Positions 13,237 to 25,494 of a stretch of DNA of 64,000 nt are shown here, piece after piece. The notes beneath the pieces were generated by a model. The model did not search any database, had not been told where the DNA came from, and was given only the letters and a program-made list of their open reading frames with translations. Numbering within the stretch: the stretch's first letter is position 1; every line of letters begins with the position of its first letter. The DNA comes from Onchocerca volvulus (Eukaryota; Nematoda; Chromadorea; Rhabditida; Onchocercidae). The DNA is taken from assembly GCA_000499405.2 (NCBI GenBank), contig HG738136.1, positions 558,001 to 622,000 of the forward strand, in the 5' to 3' direction. Position numbers and translations under genes: made by a program.

Positions 13237-14679
13237 GAGACTCAATCAATCAATAATTCTATTCTTAAACATTGTATACTTTCTTTTTGTGATTACCATT
13301 TAATAATTAATGATGAGTATTTAATTTAAACCTATGTGTAATTACCATGTGCTGCACAATTTAATTTTATTTTTTTTCTTTCGCAATTTAAATTTTCATA
13401 TTTTCTGATCGATTATTACAGAGCATCGAAATATCATATGTCGGAGTGTAAACAAAATTTAATTCATACCAGTTATGATTTAATATTTTGTTTCATAACA
13501 GCTGATTCAAAATGTATGATGTTTAATCTTTTTCTTAAATTTAAAATTTCGAATTCTTATAATCAAATTTCAGCAAACTTTAAATATTTAAATTTAACTA
13601 ATTTCGACTTAATAAAAAGGAAATTTGTATTTCGTCTATTGTTTTACATTTTATTTACACTTATACTTTATATAACATATATATAAATGTAATTTAATGC
13701 AATATCTAAAAAATTCTCAAGTCCATATTTTTTTACTTACTTTAAATTGTATGCAGGAAGTAATAGTAGTGAATAAATAATTAATTAAAATTTCTAAAAT
13801 AACCTGTTCCTAGCAATTTTTTCCTAGGAAAGTTTCATTACTTTCTATCATCTGAAAAGAAGGATTATTTGATGTGACCTGGTAGAATGCATCGAATTCT
13901 AACTTTTCAGACGAATTTCACTCATTTGACGAGCTTCCTTTTGATTAATAAAAAATCGCATTATTTAATTATTTTACTGAAATGAAAAAAAAAATTATAA
14001 ATAATGATATTTGAAATGTTTAAATAAGATTTTGTTCAATATAGTGAATATATACGAGCTGAAGTTTGTTGAAGTAAAAATTTTCAAACGACAATATCTC
14101 AGGAATTTTATTAGCTAATTTAAAATTTAATTTTTTTTTTTTCATTTTGCTATTCATTTTTTGTTTTTTGATCTCGCAAAAAATTTTTTCTCTTCTTTTT
14201 TTTTTCATATTCTTCAACTTTTTTTTTTTTTCATGTATTTATTCAAATTTTCTATTCGTTTTCCAAGATTTTTGATCAAATAATTTTACGATGAATCACT
14301 AAATAAAATTATATATTGATTGGATTTTAGTTAACTTTCTAGAGGATTATAGAAATTGAAAAAGAGATGAGAAAAAAAACATTTCCGGTTTTCTCTTTTA
14401 TGGGAAATTGTTTTTGAGTCACAGTTTTCCTCCACGAAATACGCATTCAACCCACTCATCGATTTTATACTTCAATTCTATGTTTATTCAATGGCTCATT
14501 CTACTTTTCTCTTTTTAATTTTTAATTTTTAATTCTTTTTTTTGCCACAATAATTTAATTTAAAATAGATTGAATTTCATGAAATATGATGAATTCAATT
14601 CTTTCGGATTATCATCATGCATAAACTTTTGAAATATTTCATAATTTAATAGAGGTATGAGAATCAAAATATACATTAT

Positions 14680-15203
14680 TTGTTAACGTACTTAATAGAA
14701 TCTGCTTTCCTCTTGATTCTTCAATATGATAATCGATATGTGATATACCGGATATATAGCATTCGGAGATATCCGGTATATCACATATCAGATATTTTCG
14801 TTCTAATCGATAAATTGATCACTGTTATCATTTAATATGAGCAGATGATATCAACTGTAAAATTATTCCACTTAATCCATTTGTTTATTATACAATCAAA
14901 AATACCAAAAATTAGCTTCTGAAAATATTTTTTGCAAAGATATATTTCCGGAAGTATGATTATAAAACTATATATGATTAATTAAAATATTACACAATTA
15001 TTATCTCCGATAATTTAATTAACAAATGGATTAAGTGGAGTAGTTCAACAATTTCTTATCGGTTTATATTAAAATGATAATATGTGTTGATCATTATCGA
15101 TCAAAACGAAAATATCTAGATATATATTATTTATCGGATGATATACGATATTTGAAGAATCAACAGGAAAGACATATTCTATTGAATACGCAATAACCAA
15201 TTT
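14680..15203. mobile_element. Foldback/MITE-like element with long imperfect terminal inverted repeats
   Basis: The left side (from TTAACGTACTTAATAGAATC near 14680) is matched by the reverse complement of the right side (ending ATTCTATTGAATACGCAATA near 15200). Matching landmarks run inward on both arms: AATAGAAT, TTTCCT.TTGATTCTTCAA, TTTTCGTT, GATCGATAA-like, TTATCATTTTAATAT-like and CACTTAATCCATTTGTT. The arms are ~200-250 bp each, imperfect, with a central loop near 14890-15010. The left arm also holds a perfect 21 bp inverted repeat (14735-14755 with 14769-14789) around a 13 nt loop. There is no transposase frame. A non-autonomous DNA transposon is the simplest reading; target-site duplications were not clear. 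Confidence 0.65.
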
Positions 15204-17999
15204 ATTTTCCGATTTTTTTTTTCGCATTTATTTACTGAAATATCCAATTATTAGTGTAATTAACGTATAACAATTAATTATAACGGCAATTTATTGATGA
15301 AAATTTTTCGATTAATGGAAAAATTTTAATATCTATTGCGAAATTTTTTTTTCTTTTTTTTGTAAGAAAAAATTATTTATAGCATTTTTATACTAAACAT
15401 TTAAAATTAATCATTTAATTATAATCTTTTCTAATTAATAATGTTGATGTTGAATGATTGAAATGTAATTCATGATATCATCACTGATAAGAGTTATATA
15501 TACTATGATATATTATACTTTATCACAGTACTGTGAATTTGATATTTAAAAATATTACAATAAATTGATATAGAATCATTTCTATCATTTCTTACTACAT
15601 AATTTGAATCCAATTTTTTTCCTTTTTTTTTTTTTTTCAAAATTGAAAATAAAAAAGAAGAGAAATTGTTCTTTTTTCTAAAAGATATTTAATCATTATA
15701 TATCAGTTAAAAATATTTTTATTTTCTTTTTTTTTTCTCTTTTTATGTTTGACATTAAAACTTTTTTACTGAAAACATTTATTTGTATCAATAAGCGATG
15801 AATGATTTAAAAGCATTTCTTTTCTTTCTTTTTTTTTTTTTATTTCTTTTCATATATGATGAATGTCTTCACAAAAAAAATAGCTATTTAAATTTGTTTT
15901 AAATAAAAATTTTTTAGGATTTAAAAAAAGTAATTTGAACTTCTTTCCTACATTTTTTTTTTTTAATTCAATAACTTTATCAATTTATTCAATTCAATTT
16001 ATGCTAAACTAATGGCATAATTAAGTTTCAGTTTTATAATAATGCAAATGAGGAAATCAGGAATGAAGAATTTCATTTCAAAGTACTAACTAATAGTTTT
16101 CGAAATAATAAGATGAAATAGCATGAAGTAGGACAAATTTTAAACACTGGGGCAAAATTAAATGACTAAATTTAAAAAATGTTTCAAAATATTACTGGTT
16201 TTATTGCCTAAGAAATTCTGCGTCTTTTTTTTTTGTAATTAAATAAATTTTTTTGAAGTTTATTTATTTATTTATTTTTTTTTGTTGAAATCGAATCTTT
16301 TTTTTCGACAAAACATATGTAAATATCATCAATAATATCATAAATGGAGTTTTTGGCCTTCTTTTTTTTCTTTCAAAACTGCAACATTTCACACAATTTT
16401 TGCTTGTTCAAACAAATAAGCAGCTCTCGAGTATCCACTTTATTCAATGATGAATCTTGAAAATCGAATCTCGAGTACTGATACATATTTTAACCGAAGA
16501 AAAATCTTTTCTACAACTCATTTTTATCATCATTTATTTATTCATGCATAACAAATTTATACAAATATGTTGATGCAAGTATCACTTTAAAAAATCCCCT
16601 CAAATTTCAAAACTTTCAAAATCTTTCTTTATTTCTTGCTGATTCTGACAAAACCACAATTTTTGATTGATTTTAGTAAAGTTTCTAACTTGATTTTTCT
16701 TTGCCATATGTCAATATTAATTTTTGCTTTTTTTTTGGTTTTCTTTTGAGAGAAGAATAAGAAAAAGAAAAAAAAAGAACTTAACTTATAATTGTAAACA
16801 TATTTTTCTTCAATTTCTTCAAATAGAAAATATGAGTACAACAAATTTTATGTATTGACAAGCTAAATTTACTATAGGAAAAAAAATTAACAACAGCAAT
16901 TTTTTTTTCGAAAGTAAATTCTAATGATATTTTTCTTCTTTTTCAATGAGTACATTTCAAAATAACATTTTCTACCAAATGACAACTGCAACGATTTCTT
17001 TTTCCATCGTTTACTTTTTATTATGAATTATTTAAACAAACTAAACCATATCTTTCCTTTTGTCTTTCATTTCTCTTTTAAAGTTATTAATTATATTTTA
17101 CTGTCTTATATCGATTTTCAGTAGCGAAGAAATGCTATTTTTCACAATTTTTCCAAATAACACAATTTTTTCCTCAATTTAAAACGCCTGCCTAATTTAT
17201 CGATTATATCACTAATGATATTCTAATTCATTGGGAAAATTTTAATTGTATGATGCAAAATAATTCCATTATTAGAAATATAAATCGAATAGCAGAGAAG
17301 CAAAAAAGAAAAATCGGAAAAAGTAAATCAACTGTTCATTTTGCAGAAAATTTTCCATTATTTTATTATAAATTAAGCAGTTATTAAACTTCTCTAACAC
17401 ATAATCCAAAATTCACGAGATATTCTTTTTATTGTATGAATAAATGATTAAAATCTGACAGCGAAGTTTCAAATGATATTATCATTCCCAATTTCCATTA
17501 AGAAAAAGATATATATTTATAATCTACGGCGATTAAGAAACGAAGTTTAGAAAGATCATTTCGAAATTTAAAAAAAAAAAAAAAGAATCCATTTTTCAAA
17601 TTCTATCATTAAATTTGATACGAATCAAAAAAATGCTCATATTTAGGAATAAAGATAAAATCGTTGAATGTTCAAATTAATTATTCCTTAGAATGAAATA
17701 GATAAATGATTCAATTACAAAGCAGCTCATCATATGCAAAAATCACATTTAATCAAGTCATAATAGGCAAGAACTACGATGACTTTCTTTCTTCGTTTCA
17801 GGGAAATATTTGTTCTTTCATTTTAAAATTAAATTATAATCAATTTATTAGATTAAATATTTTAGACACGGAGGAAAAAAAGCTTATTTTTAGCAATAGA
17901 ATCAAAGAATGGTTCCGAAATTCAATTTTATCGAGAAAATACATCTTTTACTAATTAAATGAACATTAACTGATTAATTAGAAAGCTACAAACAGATTA

Positions 18000-18240
18000 A
18001 CGCGACTTCATATGACGAATACAATTAGAGAGACAAACAGATAGATCGATCGATAGAAAGATAGGTAGGACGAATGGATCATAACAGTTGTGAGAGTTAA
18101 GAAAAATCCAATATTTCACGGCCCATAATATATTTAACAGACCGTGCCGAGATTCATGATATGACAATTCATGAAAAATAATATATCTGAGCGACGGTGT
18201 CGTGCTCGTCAGTTGCCATGGGGAATTTTTTTCTTGTTGG
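18000..18240 (+). promoter_or_regulatory. Possible promoter/first-exon region of the DOP1 gene
   Basis: This stretch is clearly richer in G/C than its surroundings (for example GCGACGGTGTCGTGCTCGTC, and GATAGATCGATCGATAG upstream). It ends in GCCATGGGG with an in-frame ATG at 18218 and a GT donor at 18240. It is the best candidate transcription start upstream of the DOP1 coding exons. No TATA box can be assigned with confidence. Confidence 0.3.
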
Positions 18241-19749
18241 TGTTGTGAAATTTTTTGATTTGTAGTTCATATCGATTAGTTTTACTACAAGAAGTTATTA
18301 GGGTAGGATATGTTTGGAGAATTCTGAATATTTCATTAGATTTCGAAAAATTAGCTCATTTCCGGAACTAATATTTGATTAAAAGAAATTAGGAAGAAAG
18401 AAATAGTAGACGAAGGAAAGAAATTGAAGCTATTACATGAAAAATATGTGGAAAATTGTAGTATTGCATATTTTTGAGATTTGAAAGATTCTTAAAAGTG
18501 GAAGGAAATTGCAATTTTTACAGGAGAAAAAAACTTCATTCTTGTCAAATTTTCAAGCCGAGAGTAATTTAGTTTTGTGTGTGAAATGAATTTCTGGAAA
18601 GAATTCGATTCATGAAAAAAATGGAAAAAGATTTCAGTGGGCTATGACTTTTTTTTCCAATTTTATGCTTTTGTTTGATTATTTGCTCGTTCAATTGGAT
18701 ATCTATCAAGCTTTTTAAACGACTTGATAACAGTTTAAACAAACTAATGAGCATATAATGTTTCTACTATTTCTGCTTCTAAGAGTTTCGACATTTTTTA
18801 GTTTCCAAAACATTAAACTTTGATTTCAATCAAACAATCAAAAATAATACGCGCATAGATTGCTAAATTTTCAGTAAATTTGTATTTATAAATGCAATTT
18901 CGAGAATTCTCCATTCATCAAGTTAGTCTTGTTTTTGACGGTGAAATAAGCTTAGAAATGAATTAAAGATTAAAAAAATTAGGAAGTATAGAAAAAAATA
19001 TAAAATTAGAAAGGAAAAACAATGCATTTTGAGAGGGAGCACTAGATGGTTAACAGTCTCGGATGATCATTCTCTATGAATGGAATTAGTGAATAGAAGA
19101 ATTAAAGAGAGCATTGTAATGAATGAGATAAGAAAGTTTTTTCATTTTAATGAATTAATATAGAATAATGATATATTAATCTTCATAACGAAAACTTTCA
19201 CTAATTTGATCAATGATTTCGATTGAAATTTGAATTTACGGTGAATAAGATGTCGTTTATTGATTATTCGATTTCAGGAAAGTATTTGAATTTGAAGTCA
19301 ATATTTTTATAGATTTAATTTTCAGTATATTTAAATCATTCCACAATCCGCGAAGGTAAGGATAAAGCGGTCAAAATTCCCGTTCCATCATCGAAGAGCT
19401 TTGGCTCAAAAGCAGGTATATCGAGCACTTTTTTTTCTTCCAATTTTTTTTCCTTTTTTTTTTTTGGCTAAAATTGTACGGATCCTATCATGATCGTCCT
19501 TCAATTTATCCCTTTCTAATCTTTATAAGTTTATCCCTTTAATTTGTCACATTCTTACATAATCAAATCAGTTGTAATTTAATTTCAATCCTCCGGAAGT
19601 CAAATATTTTGAAAAATTTTTAATTCCTTAAATAATTTTTACGTATTGATTTTCGTCTATTCCTTGTAGTTATCAAATATCCGGGACAGATCTTCGTAAA
19701 TTTATTTGAGTGTCACGTTGTAAGTATACAACAATATAGTCTTCTGAAG
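18218..19749 (+). other. Candidate upstream coding exons of the DOP1 gene
   Basis: Three short open blocks have correct borders and mutually compatible phases. 18218-18239 is ATG, six codons and one base, with donor G|GTGTTG. 19326-19415 has acceptor TTTTCAG, includes KDKAVKIPVPSSKSFGSKA, and has donor G|GTATAT. 19670-19749 has acceptor CTTGTAG, includes YPGQIFVNLFECHV, and has donor AAG|GTATGT. The last ends in phase 0 and would join the 20812 exon in frame, adding about 64 residues to DOP1. The peptide is not low-complexity, but I recognise no homologue, and human DOP1 begins close to the conserved block. These could instead be exons of another transcript or chance. Confidence 0.3.
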
Positions 19750-20800
19750 GTATGTGGAAAATCGAAAGTATTTCTGAATCGACGCAATGATTCGGAAAGA
19801 CTCAGAGTTTTAGCTTGCTTTAGAATATAGAACAGAAAATAGGGCTGGGGTATAAATCGGGTATTTTATTTAATAAGCAAATCGAAACATTATATTATGA
19901 CTAGAAAAAGCCTTATTTATGCAGTTTTGTGTTATAAAGAAAGAAAAGAGTTATTATTGGAAGGAGAAATTAATATTAATGAGTATAATTATATTACTCT
20001 TATTTTGTTGCAGATCTGCAAAGATTTGCAAGCATTTGCATTTTTTGCAAACATTTAAGGAAATCAATTAAAAAGTGTTATTTCCCTTATGTGTCATGAC
20101 AATACTCTGTGTCTATCCTTATTTTCTTTTATATTTCAACAATGATTTTTGAAAATAGCTTTGTTTTCCTGTTTGCTTAATGTTTTTATTTAAGATTTTA
20201 TTTCCCACTCTTAGCTCACCAGTTCCAAAAGATTTTTATCCATCTTCTTATATTTAATTTTTTTTTCCGTAAGTTAAAGTGAATTATATAATTATTCCGT
20301 AATAATTCATAATTTGGCCCATCAAAAAATTATTTAAGAATTAGCAAATGTAAATAATTTAATTTCTTATCTAAATATTGGTTGACAAACCAAAATCTTT
20401 ATCAAAGAGAGACATTAGAAATTGAATATGTAAACAAAAGCAAAATTGAGCAACGGAGATAGACAAGTTTATCTGATCATGATTATTGGAAACTTTATGA
20501 TCAAAATATTTCCGAGGTAGCAATAAAATGATAACAGTACCTAAAAGTCGTCATTGTTAGTTCTGTTTACAAAATATTTTACAGTTTCTTTGGTCGACAT
20601 CGAATTATTGAATTGTTCTTGCTGTAAAACAAGTGATAAAGATTGGGATTACTGATAAAAATTAGTAGTGCTTTTTTCGTATGAGACTGCTGTTTATATT
20701 CGTTGTTTTAATTAGTTTATGAATACTTTCGCATCTATTAATATGTTATTAAATCAAAATAAATATTTGGAATTGTCGAAATTTATTAGAAACTCGTTTT

Positions 20801-20811
20801 GTTTGTTGCAG
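20801..20811 (+). promoter_or_regulatory. Acceptor immediately before the DOP1 ATG (cis- or trans-splice)
   Basis: TTTGTTGCAG is followed directly by ATG at 20812. An acceptor abutting the start codon is typical of spliced-leader trans-splicing in nematodes. It would also serve as a cis-acceptor if the upstream exons are real. Confidence 0.55.
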
Positions 20812-23800
20812 ATGTCATCAGTGTTAGTTGGTTACACAGATGCAGCTGCAAATGCAGCCCAAGCAGCTTCACTCGTAAGTAACAGTAAATATCGGGCTTA
20901 TGTTGCTGCAGTTGATAAGGCATTGAAAGCTTTTGAAACTACCAATGAATGGGCCGATTTGATCTCAGCTCTCGCAAAACTTAGCCGGGTGAGTCAAATC
21001 TTCAATCGTTTTTTTTTTTCTTCTCCATTAGGAAGTTTAAAACATTTGATGACTATTTCGATCTATAAAACATGGCTTATTTCTAAGTAATGAGCGATTG
21101 TTTGTCAGATGTGATTATATCTGTGCTGTCATTTTGTTTCTAACTGGAATTTCTTGATTTTTCTATTCCTTCTACTTTTGTTTTTAAATAAATTGAACAT
21201 AGAATATTTTAGTTATCAGTTAAATATATGGTTTTTGAACTCGAAAAAGTTATTACTGAATCTTAGATCCATGTATGAAGAAGTTTAGTATAAGCAAGTT
21301 TATATTAAATTTATTATTTTATAATCTTCTCAAATTTTTTCAAAACTCTGAAATACGGTTAATTCTAAATGATGAAATTATATTATATGTTGAAGCATAA
21401 AATAAATAGACGAAAATGATGATTCGTCGAACTTTGAGATTTTTTTGACAGTTAGATTTCTTAGTTCACAAAATTGCAGGTATTTCATGCAAATGCAAAA
21501 TTTGGTGATATCCCGAAGCCGGTGACTGTAGCGAAGCGTCTTTCGCAATGTCTTCATCCAGCTCTGCCGCATGGTGTTCATCTAAAAGCACTGGAAACTT
21601 ACCGACAGCTCTTCGATATTCTTGGTCGGAAGGATCTTCCACGTTTACTATATCTTTTCGCTGTTGGACTTTTCCCGTTGATGGATCATTGTGGAATAAA
21701 GGTCCTTTTCATACCTGAACTATTAAGGAATATTAAGATACCAGATACGATAATATACCTATTTGTCTTGTCTATTAATGATGTTAATTCTGACAGATTC
21801 ATGCGAGATTCCTAAGATTACACCATTCCTCTCAGATTCTTCTAGATTAATTGTTCCAAAATTATTCAAGGACAACTAGAGTTCATTTGCATGAATTTTA
21901 AATTTTAATTTACTGTTTTAAAGCATTTTAGGTGAAATCAGAGTTATTGAATATATTTGAACAATATCTCCTTCCACTAGGTGTTGAGCTAAAGCCAGCA
22001 CTTCCTGGTTTTATTGCTGGCGTCTTGCTGGGTCTTGAAGAAGGAACGGAGTTCTATGATAGGTTTGTTAAGTCATTTTGTGTGCCCATCTTTTTTTCGT
22101 TTGGTGAATTTTGTTTTCGGATCAATTAACTTTTTTTTCATGATATGTTTGCAGTTATTTTTGCTTATCTTTATTTAGATCATTTTCTCTTTTGGATCGA
22201 GTACAGGACAGCGTTGGTCCGGAAGCATATTTTGCATGTTTATGGGAAGCAGTTCTTGGTTCGCCTTCTGTTCGTCTTCCAGCATTGATGTATGTTAATG
22301 CAAAATTTAACCGTCAAAAAAGTATGCACGATCAGGAGTATATCATGGGAAATAACATCGATCATATGGTATTTTCAGTGTTACTTTTTTTGAAACCAGT
22401 AATATTTTATAACTTTTAAAGAAGAAAAAAAAAGTTTTTTATGAGACGACTTTATGAAACTTTTGCTTCAAAATTTATTATTTATCTTTCAGATAGCTGC
22501 TCTTTGTGCTGCAGCCGATGATGATGGCTCAATACTCGTTCAACGTCACTTATTGGATTTTTTATCCTCTGCTTTCCCGCTTAATTCCGATCATCTCGTA
22601 AGAGAAGATTTTGTTCAGGTAATTAAAAAAAATATTTTATCTATTTTTATATGTGTATATAAAATTTAACTCAGCTATTTCTTGAAGAAGGATATAATTG
22701 GATTGTCATCCCTCAGTTATTCACTAAGCATTTCATACCGGTATAACACTTTCATCAGGAAAGAAATCAGATCATGTTTTATAAATAGTAGATCATTTTA
22801 AAGTTCTGAATTATGAAATCGCATGTTTCTAAATTTATTTTTTGCTTCGGTGTTATTCGTATGGTAATGTGGAAGTTAACTTAAATTCATATTTAAAAGT
22901 TAAGTTTTATTGATATTGATTTTTTAGCTGCTCAGGCGTTGTCTCTTTTTGGTACTTCGCAGAGATATGAGCTTGAATAGGCGTCTATATCAATGGTTAT
23001 TGAATCGTGTTGGTGATTCAGCCGTTACTGGATTGCCCGCCGCTGGAGTAGATGAACAACTTGATACTACTTTTTTCATGTATTACAACTTTTGTTCACG
23101 TTTTTTCTTTATTTATTATCGGAAATGTTGATATGTAAATTTGGACTAGTGAGAACTGTTCTCGAAATTTAAAATCGAAATCGGATAAATTTTGACCGCA
23201 GTTATGATAAATTCGATTATATATATATAAATAAATTTAATTTAAGCACTTACGCTTTGCCAATTGCAAGAAAAGCGATAGAAGAATATCTGAAATTGGA
23301 TATAGTTCAAATAACCAGTGCTCTTACTTCCTGGGACGGTACGAAGGTAAGATATTTGAGGTTAAAAATAAGTGATTTGGAATTTTATGTGTTTTAACTT
23401 TTGGAACTTCGAGCAAAGTTAAACGACGCTTTCTTATCATAAAAAAAAGCACATAGTTTCCCAGTAAAATATTAAGCTTGTAAATTCAAGGTGTTTATAA
23501 ATTTTGTTTCAAAAAAATACAGTCTACTTTTTCTTCAAATATGACTCTCCGTTTACTACTGATGTAGATTTTAAAATTTCGAATTGAAAAGCCCAGTTCT
23601 TTATGAGCCCAAATTTATTTTTAATTCAGGAACATCAAATCCAGTATACTGAAGTGCGCGTTGCACGTTTGCTATTATACTTCATGGATCGACCTGAACT
23701 AGGCTCTCTTTTACTTGAAGAAACATTACTAATTTTGCTGGAAGCAGCTACTAAGAATGATACGCGTTTGGAATCGGTTTTAGTTCAGGTTGGCATTAGA

Positions 23801-25432
23801 TTTGTTTGTTTGGATTTTTTGATTCAAAAGATTACATAGTTTTTAATTGATTACACAAATATCGTTAGATGAACTATTTCTTGTTATCTACAGTTAAAAT
23901 TGAGATTAATTAAAATTAAAAGGTTTATAATTTTATGCTCAAATTTTTTTTTAAACATATTTCTTGCAGAAAGAGGAATTATTAAGTAAAACAAAAAGAT
24001 TATCAATTTCAACGGAAGCAATTAATGAACCCAGTCGGCGGTTTAGTGTTACAAGTAAATCCTCTATTAGTTCACGGCAGTCGCGACTAAGCATTCTATC
24101 AATATCTGGCGAGACTTCTGCTGACCAGGTATTTATGTTTTAAGCATTAATCATCTGTTATTTGCAACAATTCAGTATTGTACGAATTCAATGAGTTATC
24201 CACAGAAATCGGGAAATTTTCAAAACTGTTCTTAAATTGCGTTTGTATTCGATTTTTCAGATTAAACGGTTAGAGGAATTCGAAAAAACTATAAATCTGT
24301 TGATGAATTCGCTTGATGTTGGCTTTATTTGGAATTTTCTTGAACGAAAACTGAAAATGTAAACTCATACTTAATTTCGTATGATAGAGGCATTGAAATC
24401 CTGAGAGATTTGTTACATGATGAGTGAATGTTAAATAGTATGGCATACTGACTGACGGAATTCATTTCCTTGTGAAATACGCCTATTTGCTGAAAATTTT
24501 TTTTAATTCATAGTATTATATTAGGCAGAGTAAGTTTTGTTTGGGAGGTCTTTTTGATTGTTGCAAAGGCTTAAAATCCATTCGTATAAGTTATAGATAT
24601 TGAAATTGATTTTAAGAAATAAATTTCTCAAATCTGAAAAACATGAAAACACTGAGTGTGACATTCTAGGTTTCACAATGACTTCATAATCATTGATTTT
24701 GAGATTAATACAACAAAAGCAAAAAGAACAACAAAATGGTGCAGCAGATCCACATTTGCTAACAAATGAAGTAAAAATGTTGAAAGAAGAGGAAGAACGA
24801 AGGATGACTCAAGAATTGACGAACTTCCCACAGGTTCTGATTTTTTAAAACTTGTTATGATTTATTTTTAATACGATACTTTACCGAAATTAGATAGATT
24901 GTAATAGACAGTGATAATTTATGAAGTTAGTAATTTCTTTATTGTTCGAATAAAAATTTATTAAAGATTAATTTAGGCCATTCTTAAAATGAAGTGCATA
25001 ATTCGAAATTAAGAAAGTTAGATACATTTAAGAACTTCTGTAAAATTAAAATAATAAGTAGGTCAAATATTTATTACTTTTAGATAGTATTATTTTGCCT
25101 GAACACGATAGAATTAGATTCTCATGGTGATATCCGAGAACGATACCTACCGCAGTTGTTGTCATCGATCCTCACCACTGTGGCTGAGAAGAATGTCGCA
25201 TCGATCGATGGTCAATTACTTGTTCGACTCCTAATTGTTGCAAAAGCAATCCTAAATGAAATTAATCAAAGTGCTGTTGTTATGGAAGCTGGAAGTTAGT
25301 AATTAATGTCTAAAAAAATTTTCGGGAGTATGTTTAAAATTGTTAAACTTATAATAATAATAGCAAACAGTTAGTTATTTATAGTATTAGTTATAGTAAT
25401 AATGATCATGGCTTAAATGTAATTTGAACCGA

Positions 25433-25494
<62 letters not shown>

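Larger units (their letters stand above)
11852..18000. other. Intergenic, no gene recognised
   Basis: A/T-rich DNA with homopolymers, an imperfect ~128 bp tandem duplication near 12.04-12.26 kb, a long A run and a foldback element at 14.68-15.20 kb. One open frame at 17706-17954 (82 codons) is less low-complexity than most, but has no recognisable motif, homologue or splice context, so it is not called. Nothing else was seen. Confidence 0.55.

Noticed and set aside
17706..17954. 82-codon plus-strand open frame with a RIKEWFRN segment recalling a homeodomain helix
   Set aside because: Only a few residues resemble a homeodomain recognition helix; the WFxNxR core and flanking helices are missing and there is no splice context.
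19719..19725. GTAAGT donor inside the 19670-19749 block
   Set aside because: It is a good donor, but the open frame continues in phase to AAG|GTATGT at 19750, which joins the DOP1 ATG exon equally well; which one is used cannot be told, so the longer block was kept.
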